The position numbers and the translations under genes are program-made. A stretch of 64,000 nucleotides of DNA from Colletes latitarsis. Taxonomy: Eukaryota; Arthropoda; Insecta; Hymenoptera; Colletidae. The stretch's first letter is position 1. The number at the start of each line of letters is the position of its first letter. Location: positions 20,957,501-21,021,500 of the forward strand of contig NC_135137.1 of NCBI RefSeq assembly GCF_051014445.1, in the 5' to 3' direction. The notes under the pieces were generated by a model. It was not told where the DNA came from. It made no database searches and saw nothing but the letters and a program-made list of their open reading frames with translations. Shown here piece by piece: positions 35,701-49,763 of this stretch.

Positions 35701-38700
35701 AGAAGGCAAAATTATGAGCCAGATGCGGGCATAACACAGACCTAACCCAGACCTAACCGGTGTTATACTCTAAAATACTGACCGAATCCAGGTTTAATTG
35801 TCTGTAACTGATTGGTACCACGTTACTAGGTGGTTCAAATCCGAAAAAACCCAGGATCTGGCCCAGTATGCGAAGAAGGCAAAATCATGCGCCAGATGCG
35901 GGCATAACCCAGACCTAACCGTTGTAATCCTCTAAAATGTGGATCGAAACCAAGTTTAATGGACTGTTTCAGTGTGGTACCACAATACTACGTGATTCAA
36001 ACCCGAAAAAACCCAGGATCTGTCCCACAAGTATGCGAAGAAGGTAAAATCATGAACCAGATGCGGGCATAACCAAGACCTAACCCAGACCTGACCGGTG
36101 TTATCCTCTAAAATATTGATCGAAACCAAGTTTAATGGACTGTTTCAGTGTGGTACCACAATACTACGTGATTCAAACCCGAAAAAACCCAGGATCTGTC
36201 CCACAAGTATGCGAAGAAGGTAAAATCATGAGCCAGATGCGGGCATAACCCAGGCCTAACCCAGACCTAACCGGCGTTACTGATTAAAACACTAACCGAA
36301 TCCAGGTATAATTGACTGTTACTGTGTGGTTCCACATTACTACGTGATTCAAACCAGAGAAAACCAAGGATCTGGCCAACAAGTATGCGAAGTAGGCAAA
36401 ATTATGAGCCAGATGCGGGCATAACACAGACCTAACCTAGACCTAACCGGTGTTATGTTCTAAAATGTGAATCGAAACCAGGTTTAATTGACAGTTTCTG
36501 TGTGGTACCACATTACTACGTGATTCAAACCCGAAAAAACCCAGGATCTGGCCAACAAGTATGCGAAGAACGCAAAATCATGGGCCAGATGCGGGCATAA
36601 CCCAGACCTAACCCAGACCTAGCTGGTGTTATCCTCCAAAATATGCATCGAAACCAAGTTTAATTGGCTGTTTCAGTGTGGTACCACATTACTACGTGAT
36701 TCTAACCGGAAAAAACCCAGGATCTGGCCAACAAGTATGCGAATTAGGCAAAATCATGATCCAGATGCGGGAATAACCTACACCTAACCCAGACCTAACC
36801 GGTGTTATCCTCTAAAATATTGATCGAAACCAGGTTTAATTGTCTGTTTCAGTGCGGTACCACATTACTACGTGATTCAAACCAGAGAAAACCAAGGATC
36901 TGGCCAACAAGTATGCGAAGAACGCAAAATCATGGGCCAGATGCGGGCATAACCCAGACCTAACCCAGACCTAGCTGGTGTTATCCTCCAAAATATGCAT
37001 CGAAACCAAGTTTAATTGTCTGTTTCAGTGTGGTACCACATTACTACGTGATTCTAACCGGAAAAAACCCAGGATCTGGCCAACAAGTATGCGAATTAGG
37101 CAAAATCATGACCCAGATGCGGGAATAACCTACACCTAACCCAGACCTAACCGGTGTTATCCTCTAAAATATTGATCGAAACCAGGTTTAATTGTCTGTT
37201 TCAGTGTGGTACCACATTACTACGTGATTCAAACCCGAAAATACCCAGGATCTGTCCAACAAGTATGCGAAGAAGGTAAAATCATGAGCCAGATGCGGGC
37301 ATAACCAAGACCTAACCCAGACCTAACCGTTGTTATCCTCTAAAATATTGATCGAAACCAAGTTTAATGGACTGTTTCAGTGTGGTACCACATTACTACG
37401 TGATTCAAACCAGAGAAAACCAAGGATCTGGCCAACAAGAATGCGGAATAGGCAAAATCGTGAGCCAGATGCGGCAATAACCGAGACCTAACCCAGACCT
37501 AACCGGTGTTACCGATTAAAATACTGACCGAATCCAGGTATAAACGACTGTTACTGTGTGGTTCCACATTACTCTGTGATTCAAACCCGAAAAAACCCAG
37601 GATTTGGCCAACAAGTATGCGAAGAAGGCAAAAGCATGAGCCAGATGCGGGCATAACCGAGACATAACCCAGACCTAACCGGTGTTATCCTCTAAAATAT
37701 TCATCGAAACCAAGTTTAATGGACTGTTTCAGTGTGGTGCCACATTACTACGTGATTCAAACCCGAGAAAACCGAGGATCTGGCCAACAAGTATGCGAAG
37801 AAGGCAAAATCATGAGCCAGATGCGGGCAAAACCCAGACCTAACCCAGACCTAACCGGTGTTATCCTCTAAGATATTGATCGAAACCAAGTTTAATGGAC
37901 TGTTTCACTGTGGTATCACATTATTACGTGATTCAAACCCGAAAAAACGCAGGATCTGTCCAACAAGTATGCGAAGAACGCAAAATCATGAGCCAGATGC
38001 GGGCATTTCCCAGGCCTAACCCAGACCTAACCGGTGTTACCGACTAAAATACTGACCGAATCCAGGTATAATTGACTGTTACTGTGTGGCTCCACATTAC
38101 TATGTGTTTCAAACACGCAAAAACCCAGGATCTGGCCAACAAGTATGCGAAGAAGGCAATATCATGAGCCAGATGCGGGCATAACCCAGACCTAACCGGT
38201 GTTATCCTCTAAAATATTGATCGAAACCAAGTTTAATGGACTGTTTCAGTGTGGTACCACAATACTGCGTGATTCAAACCCGAAAAAACCCAGGATCTGT
38301 CCCACAAGTATGCGAAGAAGGTAAAATCATGAGCCAGATGCGGGCATAACCCAGACCTAACCCAGACCTAACCGGTGTTATCCTCTAAAATATTGATCGA
38401 AACCAAGTTTAATGGACTGTTTCAGTGTGGTACCACAATACTACGTGTTTCAAACCCGAAAAAACCCAGGATCTGTCCCACAAGTATGCGAAGAAGGTAA
38501 AATCATGAGCCAGATGCGGGCATAACCCAGGCCTAACCCAGACCTAACCGGCGTTACCGATTAAAACACTGACCGAATCCAGGTATAATTGACTGTTACT
38601 GTGTGGTTCCACATTACTATGTGATTCAAACCCGAAAAAACCCAGGATCTGGCCAACAAGTATGCGAAGAAGGCAAAATCATGAGCCAGATGCGGGCATA

Positions 38701-40614
38701 ACCAAGACCTAACCCAGACCTAACCGTTGTTATCTTCTAAAATATTGATCGAAACCAAGTTTAATGGACTGTTTCAGTGTGGTACCACATTACTACGTGA
38801 TTCAAACCAGAGAAAACCAAGGATCTGGCCAACAAGAATGCGGAATAGGCAAAATCGTGAGCCAGATGCGGGCATAACCGAGACCTAACCCAGACCTAAC
38901 CGGTGTTACCGACTAAAATACTGACCGAATCCAGGTATAAACGACTGTTACTGTGTGGTTCCACATTACTATGTGATTCAAACCCGAAAAAACCCAGGAT
39001 TTGGCCAACAAGTATGCGAAGAAGGCAAAAGCATGAGCCAGATGCGGGCATAACCCAGACCTAACCCAGACCTAACCGGTGTTATCCTCTAAAATATTGA
39101 TCGAAACCAAGTTTAATGGACTGTTTCAGTGTGGTACCACAATACTACGTGATTCAAACCCGAAAAAACCCAGGATCTGTCCAACAAGTATGCGAAGAAG
39201 GTAAAATCATGAGCCAGATGCGGGCATAACCCAGGCCTAACCCAGACCTAACCGGTGTTACCGATTAAAACACTGACCGAATCCAGGTATAATTGACTGT
39301 TACTGTGTGGCACCACATTACTATGTGATTCAAACCCGAAAAAACCCAGGATCTGGCCAACAAGTATGCGAAGAACGCAAAATCATGCGCCAGATGCGGG
39401 CATAACCCAGATGTAACCCAGACCTAACCGGTGTTATCCTCTAAAATATTGACCGATACCAAGTTTAATGGACTGTTTCAGTGTGGTACCACATTACAAC
39501 GTGATTCAAACCCGAAAAAACCCAGGATCTGTCCAACAAGTATGCGAAGAAGGTAAAATCATGAGCCAGATACGGGCATAACCCAGACCTAACCCAGACC
39601 TAACCGGTGTTATCCTCTAAAACATTGATCGATACCAAGTTTAATGGACTGTTTCAGTGTGGTACCACATTACTACGTGATTCAAACCCGAAAAAACCCA
39701 GGATCTGTCCAACAAGTACGCGAAGAAGGTAAAATCATGAGCCAGATGCGGGCATAACCCAGACCTAACCCAGACCTAACCGGTGTTATCCTCTAAAATA
39801 TTGATCGAAACCAAGTTTAATGGACTGTTTCAGTGTGGTACCAAATTACTACGTGATTCAAACCAGAGAAAACCAAGGATCTGGCCAACAAGAATGCGGA
39901 ATAGGCAAAATCGTGTGCCAGATGCGGGCATAACCGAGACCTAACCCAGACCTAACCGGTGTTACCGACTAAAATACTGACCGAATCCAGGTATAAATGA
40001 CTGTTACTGTGTGGCTCCACATTACTATGTGATTCAAACCCGAAAAAACCCAGGATTTGGCCAACAAGTATGCGAAGAAGGCAAAAGCATGAGCCAGATG
40101 CGGGCATAACCGAGACCTAACCCAGACCTAACCGGTGTTATCCTCTAAAATATTGATCGAAACCAGGTTTAATTGTCTGTTTCAGTGTGGTACCACATTA
40201 CTACGTGATTCAAACCAGAGAAAGCCAAGGATCTGGCCAACAAGTATGCGAAGAAGGCAAAATTATGAGCCAGATGCGGGCATAACACAGACCTTACCCA
40301 GACCTAACCGGTGTTATACTCTAAAATACTGACCGAATCCAGGTTTAATTGACTGTAACTGATTGGTACCATGTTACTAGGTGGTTCAAATCCGAAAAAA
40401 CCGAGGATCTGGCCCAGTATGCGAAGCAGGCAAAATCATGCGCCAGATGCGGGCATAACCCAGACCTAACCGGTGTTATCCTCTAAAATATTGATCGAAA
40501 CCAGGTTTAATTGTCTGTTTCAGTGTGGTACCACATTACTACGTGATTCAAACCAGGGAAAGCCAAGGATCTGGCCAACAAGTATGCGAAGAAGGCAAAA
40601 TTATGTGCCAGATG

Positions 40615-43600
40615 CGGGCATAACCCAGACCTAACTCAGACCTAACCGGTATTATCCTCTAAAATACAGAGCGAATCCAGCTTTAATTGACTGTTACTGT
40701 GTGGCACCACATTACTACGTGATTCAAACCAGAGATAACCAAGGACCTGGACAACAAATGTGTGAAGAAGGCCATTTGCGAATCATGAGCCAGATGCGGG
40801 CATAACCAGGCCTAACCCAGACCTAGCCGGTGTTATCCTCTAAAATATTGATCGAAACCAGGTTTAATTGTCTGGTTCAGTGTGGTACCACACTACTACG
40901 TGATTCAAACCAGAGAAAACCAAGGTTCTGGCCTACAAGTATGCGAAGAAGGTAATATCATGAGCCAGGATCTGTCCAGCAAGTATGCGAAGAAGGTAAA
41001 ATCATGAGCCAGATGCTGGCATAACCCAGACCTAACCCAGACCTAACCGGTGTTATCCTCTAAAATATTGATTGAAACCAAGTTTAATGGACTGTTCCAG
41101 TGTGGTACCACATTACTACGTAATTCAAACCAGAGAAAACCAAGGATCTGGCCAACATGAATGCGGAATACGCAAAATCGTGAGCCAGATGCGGGCATAA
41201 CCCAGACCTAACCCAGACCTAACCGGTGTTACCGACTAAAATACTGACCGAATCCAGGTTTAATTGACTGTTTCGGTGTGGTACCACATTACTATTTGAT
41301 TCAAACCCGAAAAAACGCAGGATCTGTCCAACAAGTATGCGAAGAAGACAAAATCATGAGCCAGATGCGGGCATTTCCCAGGCCTAACCCAGACCTAACC
41401 GGTGTTACCGACTAAAATACTGACCGAATCCAGGTATAATTGACTGTTACTGTGTGGCTCCACATTACTATGTGTTTCAAACCCGCAAAAACCCAGGATC
41501 TGGCCAACAAGTATGCGAAGAAGGCAATATCATGAGCCAGATGCGGGCATAACCCAGACCTAACCCAGACCTAACCGGTGTTATCCTCGAAAATATTGAT
41601 CGAAACCAAGTTTAATGGACTGTTTCAGTGTGGTGCCACATTACTACATGATTCAAACTCGAGAAAACCGAGGATCTGGCCAACAAGCATGCGAAGAAGG
41701 CAAAATCATGAGCCAGATGCGGGCATAACCCAGACCTAACCCAGACCTAACGGTGTTATCCTCTAAAATATTGATCGAAACCAAGTTTAATGGACTGTTT
41801 CAGTGTGGTACCACAATACTACGTGATTCAAACCCGAAAAAACCCAGGATCCGTCCAACAAGTATGCGAAGAAGGTAAAATCATGAGCCAGATGCGGGCA
41901 TAACCAAGGTCTAACCCAGGCCTAACCGGTGTTACCGATTAAAACACTGACCGAATCCAGGTATAATTGACTGTTACTGTGTGGTTCCACATTACTACGT
42001 GGTTCAAATCCGAAAAAACCCAGGATCTGGCCAACAAGTATGCGAAGAAGGCAAAATTATGCGCCAGATGCAGGCATAACCCAGACCTAACCCAGACCTA
42101 ACCGGTGTTATCCTCTAAAATACTGACTGAATCCAGGTTTAATTGACTGTAACTGATTGGTACCACGTTACTACGTGGTTCAAATCCGAAAAACCCCTGA
42201 ATCTGGCCAACAAGTATGCGAAGAAGGCAAAATCATGAGCCAGATGCGGGCATAACCCAGACCTAACCCAGACCTAACCGGTGTTATCCTCTAAAATATT
42301 GATCGAAACCAAGTTTAATGGACTGTTTCAGTGTGGTACCACATTACTACGTGATTCAAACCAGAGAAAACCAAGGATCTGGCCAACAAGTATGCGGAAT
42401 AGGCAAAATCGTGAGCCAGATGCGGGCATAACCGAGACCTAACCCAGACCTAACCGGTGTTACCGACTAAAATACTGACCGAATCCAGGTATAAATGACT
42501 GTTACTGTGTGGTTCCACATTACTACGTGATTCAAACCCGAAAAAACCCAGGATCTGGCCAACATGTATGCGAAGAAGGCAAAATCATGAGCCAGATGCG
42601 GGCATAACCCAGACCTAACCCAGACCTAGCCGGTGTTATCCTCTAAAATATTGATCGAAACCAGGTTTAATTGTCTGTTTCAGTGTTTTACCACATTACT
42701 ACGTGATTCAAACCAGAGAAAATCAAGGATCTGGCCAACAAGTATGCGAAGAAGGCAAAATCATTCGCCAGATGCGGGCATAACCCAGACCTAACCGTTG
42801 TTATCCTCCAAAATGTGGATCGAAACCAAGTTTAATGGACTGTTTCAGTGTGGTACCACAATACTACGTGATTCAAACCCGAAAAAGCCCAGGATCTGGC
42901 CAACAAGTATGCGAAGTGGGCAATATCATGAGCTAGATGCGGGCATATCCGAGACCTAACCCACACCTGTCCGGTGTTACCGTCTAAAATACTGACTGAA
43001 TCCAGGTTTAATTGACTGTTTCAGTGTGGTACCACATTACTATATGATTCAAACCCGAAAAAACACAAGATCTGGCCAACAAGTGTGCGCAGAAGGCAAT
43101 ATCATGAGCCAGATGCGGGCATAACCGAGACCTAACCCAGACCTACCGGTGTTACTGACTAAAATATTGATCGAAACCAAGTTTAATGGACTGTTTCAGT
43201 GTGGTGCCACATTACTACGTGATTCAAACCCGAGAAAACCGAGGATCTGGCCAACAAGTATGCGAAGAAGGCAAAATCATGAGCCAGATGCGGGCAAAAC
43301 CCAGACCTAACCCAGACGTAACCGGTGTTATCGTCTAAAATATTGATCGAAACCAGGTTTAATTGTCTGTTTCACTGTGGTACCACATTATTACGTGATT
43401 CAAACCAGAGAAAACCAAGGATCTGGCCAACAAGTATGCGGAATAGGCAAAATCGTGAGCCAGATGCGGGCATAACCCAGACCTAACCCAGACCTACCGG
43501 TGTTACTGACTAAAATACTGGTCGAATCCAGGTTTAATTGACTGGTTCAGTGTGGTACCATATTACTATATGATTCAAAGCCGAAAAAACACAAGATCTG

Positions 43601-46345
43601 GCCAACAAGTACATGAAAAAGGCAAAATTATGAGCGAGATGCGGGCATAGCCCTGGCTTAACCTAGACCTAACCGGTGTTATCGTCTAAAATATTGATCG
43701 AAACCAGGTTTAATTGTCTGTTTCACTGTGGTACCACATTATTACGTGATTCAAACCCGAAAAAACCCAGGATCTGTCCAAGAAGTATGCGAAGAAGGTA
43801 AAATCATGAGCCAGATGCGGGCAGAACCCAGACCTAACCTAGACCTAACCGGTGTTATCGTCTAAAATATTGATCGAAACCAGGTTTAATTGTCTGTTTC
43901 ACTGTGGTACCACACTACTAAGTGATTCAAACCCGAAAAAACCCAGGATCTGGCCAACAAGTATGCGAAGAAGGCAAGATCATGAGCCAGATGCGGGCAT
44001 AACCCAGACCTAACCCAGACCTAGCCGGTGTTATCCTCTAAAATATTGATCGAAACCAGGTTTAGTTGTCTGTTTCAGTGTGGTACCACATTACTACGTG
44101 ATTCAAACCAGAGAAAATCAAGGATCTGGCCAACAAGTATGCGAAGAAGGCAAAATTATGAGCTAGATGCGGGCATATCCGAGACCTAACCCAGACCTGT
44201 CCGGTGTTACCGACTAAAATACTGACTGAATCCAGGTTTAATTGACTGTTACTGTGTGGTTCCACATTACTACGTGATTCAAACCAGAGAAAACCAAGGA
44301 TCTGGCAAACAAGAATGCGGACAAGGCAAAATCTTGAGCCAGATGCGGGTATAGACGTAACCCAGACCTAACCGGTGTTATCCTCTAAAATATTGATCGA
44401 AACCAAGTTTAATGGGCTGTTTCAGTGTGGTGCCACATTACTACGTGATTCAAACCCGAGAAAACCGAGGATCTGGCCAACAAGTATGCGAAGAAGGCAA
44501 AATCATGAGCCAGATGCGGGCAGAACCCAGACCTAACCTAGACCTAACCGGTGTTATCGTCTAAAATATTGATCGAAACCAGGTTTAATTGTCTGTTTCA
44601 CTGTGGTACCACATTACTACGTGATTCAAACCCGAAAAAACCCAGGATCTGGCCAACAAGTGTGCGAAGAAGGCAATATCATGAGCCAGATGCGGGCATA
44701 ACCCAGGCCTAACCCAGACCTAGCCTGTGTTACCGACTAAAATACTGACCGAATCCAGGTGTAATTGACTGTTACTGTGTGGTTCCACATTACTACGTGA
44801 TTCAAACCAGAGAAAACCAAGGATCTGGCAAACAAGAATGCGGACAAGGCAAAATCTTGAGCCAGATGCGGGTATAGACGTAACCCAGACCTAACCAGTG
44901 TTATCCTCTAAAATATTGATCGAAACCAAGTTTAATGGGCTGTTTCTGTGTGGAACCACATTACTACGTGACTCGAACCCTAAAAAACACAGGATCTGGC
45001 CAACAAGAATGCGGACAAGGCAAAATCTTGAGCCAGATTCGGGTATAACCCAGACCTAACCCAGACCTAACTGGTGTTATCCTCTAAAATATTGATCGAA
45101 ACCAAGTTTAATGGACTGTTCCAGTGTGGTACCACATTACTACGTAATTCAAACCAGAGAAAACCAAGGATCTGGCCAACATGAATGCGGAATAGGCAAA
45201 ATCGTGAGCCAGATGCGGGCATAACCCAGACCTAACCCAGACCTAACCGGTGTTACCGACTAAAATACTGACCGAATCCAGGTTTAATTGACTGTTTCAG
45301 TGTGGTACCATATTACTATATGATTCAAAGCCGAAAAAACACAAGATCTGGCCAACAAGTACATGAAAAACGCAAAATTATGAGCGAGATGCGGGCATTA
45401 CCCTGGCCTAACCTAGACCTAACCGGTGTTATCGTCTAAAATATTGATCGAAACCAGGTTTAATTGTCTGTTTCACTGTGGTACCACATTATTACGTGAT
45501 TCAAACCAGAGAAAACCAACGATCTGGCCAACAAGTATGCGGAAATGGCAAAATCATGAGCCAGATGCGGGCATAACCCAGACCTAACCCAGACCTAACC
45601 GGTGTTATCCTCTAAAATATTAATCGAAACCAAGTTTAATGGACTGTTTCAGTGTGGTGCCACATTACTACGTGATTCAAACCCGAGAAAACCGCGGATC
45701 TGGCCAACAAGTATCCGAAGAAGGCACAATCATGAGCCAGATGCGGGCATAACCCAGACCTAACCCAGACCTAACCGGTGTTATCCTCTAAAATATTCAT
45801 CGAAACCAAGTTTAATGGACTGTTTCAATGTGGCTCCACATTACTACGTGATTCAAACCCGAAAAAACCCAGGATCTGGCCAACAAGTATGCGAAGAAGG
45901 CAAAATCATGCGCCAGATGCGGGCATAACCCAGACCTAACCCAGACCTAACCGGTGTTATCCTCTAAAATATTGATCGACACCAAGTTTAATGGACTGTT
46001 TCGGTGTGGTACCACATTACTACGTGATTCAAACCCGAAAAAACCCAGGATCTGTCCAACAAGTATGCGAAGAAGGTAAAATCATGAGCCAGATGCGGGC
46101 ATAACCCAGACCTAACCGGTGTTATCCTCTAAAATATTGATTGAAAGCAAGTTTAATGGACTGTTTCAGTGTGGTGCCACATTACTACGTGATTCAAACC
46201 CGAGAAAACCGCGGATCTGGCCAACAAGTATGCGAAGAAGGCACAATCATGAGCCAGATGCGGGCATAACCCAGACCTAACCCAGACCTGACCGGTGTTA
46301 TCCTCTAAAATATTCATCGAAACCAAGTTTAATGGACTGTTTCAA
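40615..46345. repeat. Segmental duplication B, copy 1
   Basis: About 5.7 kb nearly identical to 52583-58313 at a constant offset of 11968 bp. Anchors are agagataacc at 40731/52699, gtacatgaaaaa at 43609/55577 and 45359/57327. One substitution seen while reading is t to c in the 'ccaggttTaattg' box near 41260/53228. The right edge is inside GTGGNNCCAC: copy 1 reads gtggtgccac and copy 2 reads gtggctccac. The near identity means a recent event or strong homogenisation. Confidence 0.88.
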
Positions 46346-49300
46346 TGTGGTGCCACATTATTACATGATTCAAACCCGAGAAAACCGAGGATCTGGCCAA
46401 CAAGCATGCGAAGAAGGCAAAATCATGAGCCAGATGCGGGCATAACCCGGACCTAACCCAGACCTAACCGGTGTTATCCTGCAAAATATTGATCGAAACC
46501 AAGTTTAATGGACTGTTTCAGTGTGGTACCACATTACTACGTGATTCAAACCCGAAAAAACCCAGGATCTGACCAACAAGTATGCGAAGAAGGTAAAATC
46601 ATGAGCCAGATGCGGGCATAACCCAGGCCTAACCCAGACCTAACCGGTGTTACCGATTAAAATGCTGACCGAATCCAGGTGTAATTGACTGTTACTGTGT
46701 GGTTCCACATTACTATGTGATTCAAACCCGAAAAAAACCCAGGATCTGGCCAACAAGTATGCGAAGAAGGCAAAATCATGCGCCAGATGCGGGCATAACC
46801 CAGACCTAACCCAGACCTAACCGGTGTTATCCTCTAAAATATTGATCGACACCAAGTTTAATGGACAGTTTCAGTGTGGTACCACATTAATACGTGATTC
46901 AAACCCGAAAAAACACAAGATCTGGCCAACAAGTATGCGAAGAAGGTAAAATCATGAGCCAGTTGCGGGCATAACCCAGACCTAACCCAGACCTAACCGG
47001 TGTTATCCTCTAAAATATTGATTGAAAGCAAGTTTAATGGACTGTTTCAGTGTGGTACCACATTACTACGTGATTCAAACCAGAGAAAACCAAGGATCTG
47101 GCCAACAAGAATGCGGAATAGGCAAAATCGTGAGCCAGATGCGGGCATAACCGAGACCTAACCCAGACCTAACCGGTGTTACCGACTAAAATACTGACCG
47201 AATCCAGGTATAAATGACTGTTACTGTGTGGTTCCACATTACTATGTGATTCAAACCCGAAAAAACCCAGGATTTGGCCAACAAGTATGCGAAGAAGGCA
47301 AAAGCATGAGCCAGATGCGGGCATAACCGAGACCTAACCCAGACCTAACCGGTGTTATCCTCTATAATATTGATCGAAACCAGGTTTAATTGTCTGTTTC
47401 AGTGTGGTACCACATTACTACGTGATTCAAACCAGAGAAAGCCAAGGATCTGGCCAACAAGTATGCGAAGAAGGCAAAATCATGAGCCAGATGCTGGCAT
47501 AACCCAGACCTAACCCAGACCTAATCGGTGTTTTCCTTTAAAATATTGATCGAATGCAGGTTTAATTGGCTGTTTCAGTGTGGTACCACACTACTACGTG
47601 ATTCAAACCAGAGAAAACCAAGGATCTGGCCTACAAGTATGCGGAAAAGGCAAAATCATGAGCCAGATGCGGGCATAACCCAGACGTTATCCTGACCTAA
47701 CCGGTGTTACCGACTAAAATACTGACCGAATTCAGGTATAAATGACTGTTACTGTGTGGTTCCACGTTACTATGTGATTTAAACACGAAAGAACCCAGGA
47801 TCTGGACAACAAATATGCGAAGAAGGCAATATCATGAGCCAGATTCGGGCATAACCCAGTCCTAACCCAGACCTAGCCGGTGTTATCCTCTAAAATATTC
47901 ATCGAAACCAAGTTTAATGGCCCGTTTCAGTGTGGTAACAGATTACTACGTGATTCAAACCAGAAAAAACCCAGGATCTGGCCAACAAGTATGCGAAGAA
48001 TGCAAAATCATGAGCCAGATGCGGACATAACCCAGACCTAACCCAGACCTAGCCGGTGTTATCCTCTAAAATATTGATCGAAACCAGGTTTAGTTGTCTG
48101 TTTCAGTGTGGTACCACATTACTACGTGATTCAAACCAGAGAAAACCAAGGATCTGGCCTACAAGTATGCGAAGAAGGTAAAATCATGAGCCAGATGCGG
48201 GCATAACCCAGACCTAACCCAGACCTAACCGGTGTTACCGACTAAAATACTGACCGAATCCAGGTATAAATGACTGTTACTGTGTGGTTCCACGTTACTA
48301 TGTGATTCAAACACGAAAGAACCCAGGATCTGGACAACAAATATGCGAAGAAGGCAATATCATGAGCCAGATGCGGGCATAACCGAGACCTAACCCAGAC
48401 CTGTCCGGTGTTACCGACTAAAATACTGACCGAATCCAGGTTTAATTGACTATTTCAGTGTGGTACCACATTACTATATGATTCAAACCCGAAAAAACAC
48501 AAGATCTGGCCAACAAGTATGCGAGGAAGGCAATATCATGAGCCAGATGCGGGCATAACCGAGACCTATCCCAGATCTGTCCGGTGTTACCGACTAAAAT
48601 ACTAGACCGAATCCAGGTTTAATTGACTGTTTCAGTGTGGTACCACATTACTATATGATTCAAACCCGAAAAAACACAAGAACTGGCCAACAAGTATGCG
48701 AAGAAGGCAATATCATGAGCCAGATGCGGGCATAACCGAGTCCTAACCCAGACCTGTCCGGTGTTACCGACTAAAATACTGACCGAATCAAGGTTTAATT
48801 GACTTTTACTGTGTGGCTCCAAGTTACTACGTGATTTAAACCCGAATGAACCCAGTATCTGCACAACAAATATGCGAAGAAGGCAAAATCATGAGCCAGA
48901 TGCGGGCATAACCAGGCCTAACCCTGACCTAGCCGGTGTTATCCTCTAAAATATTGATCGAAACCAGGTTTAATTGTCTGTTTCAGTGTGGTACCACACT
49001 ACTACGTGATTCAAACCTGAGAAATCCAAGGTTCTGGCCTACAAGTATGCGAAGAAGGTAAAATCATGAGCCAGATGCGGGCATAACCCAGACCTAACCC
49101 AGACCTAACCGGTGTTACCGACTAAAATACTGACCGAATCCAGGTATAAATGACTGTTACTGTGTGGTTCCACGTTACTATGTGATTCAAACACGAAAGA
49201 ACCCATGATCTGGACAACAAATATGCGAAGAAGGCAATATCATGAGCCAGATGCGGGCATAACCCAGTCCTAACCCAGACCTAGCCGGTGTTATCCTCTA

Positions 49301-49763
49301 AAATATTCATGGAAACCAAGTTTAATGGACTGTTTCAGTGTGGTACCACATTACTACGTGATTCAAACCAGAGAAAACCAAGGATCTGGCCAACAAGAAT
49401 GCGGAATAGGCAAAATCGTGAGCCAGATGCGGGCATAACCGAGACCTAACCCAGACCTAACCGGTGTTACCGACTAAAATACTGACCGAAACCAGGTATA
49501 AATGACTGTTACTGTGTGGTTCCACATTACTATGTGATTCAAACCCGAAAAAACCCAGGATTTGGCCAACAAGTATGCGAAGAAGGCAAAAGCATGAGCC
49601 AGATGCGGGCATAACCCAGACCTAACCCAGATCTAACCGGTGTTACCCTGTAAAATATTGATCGAACCAGGTTTAGTTGACTGTCTGGCTGTGGTACCAC
49701 ATTGCTACGTGATTCAAACAGGGAAAAACCCAGGATCTGGCCAACAAGTATGCGAAGAAGGCA
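46346..49763. repeat. Segmental duplication C, copy 1
   Basis: Nearly identical to 60583-64000 at offset 14237 bp; for example tgccacattattacatg at 46351/60588 and the monomers up to the window end. Substitutions noticed: gcgaggaagg at about 48531 versus gcgaagaagg, ctgtctgg near 49682 versus ctgtctcg, and gaaggtaaaa near 49054 versus gaaagtaaaa. The match starts at the GTGGNNCCAC palindrome. Confidence 0.88.
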
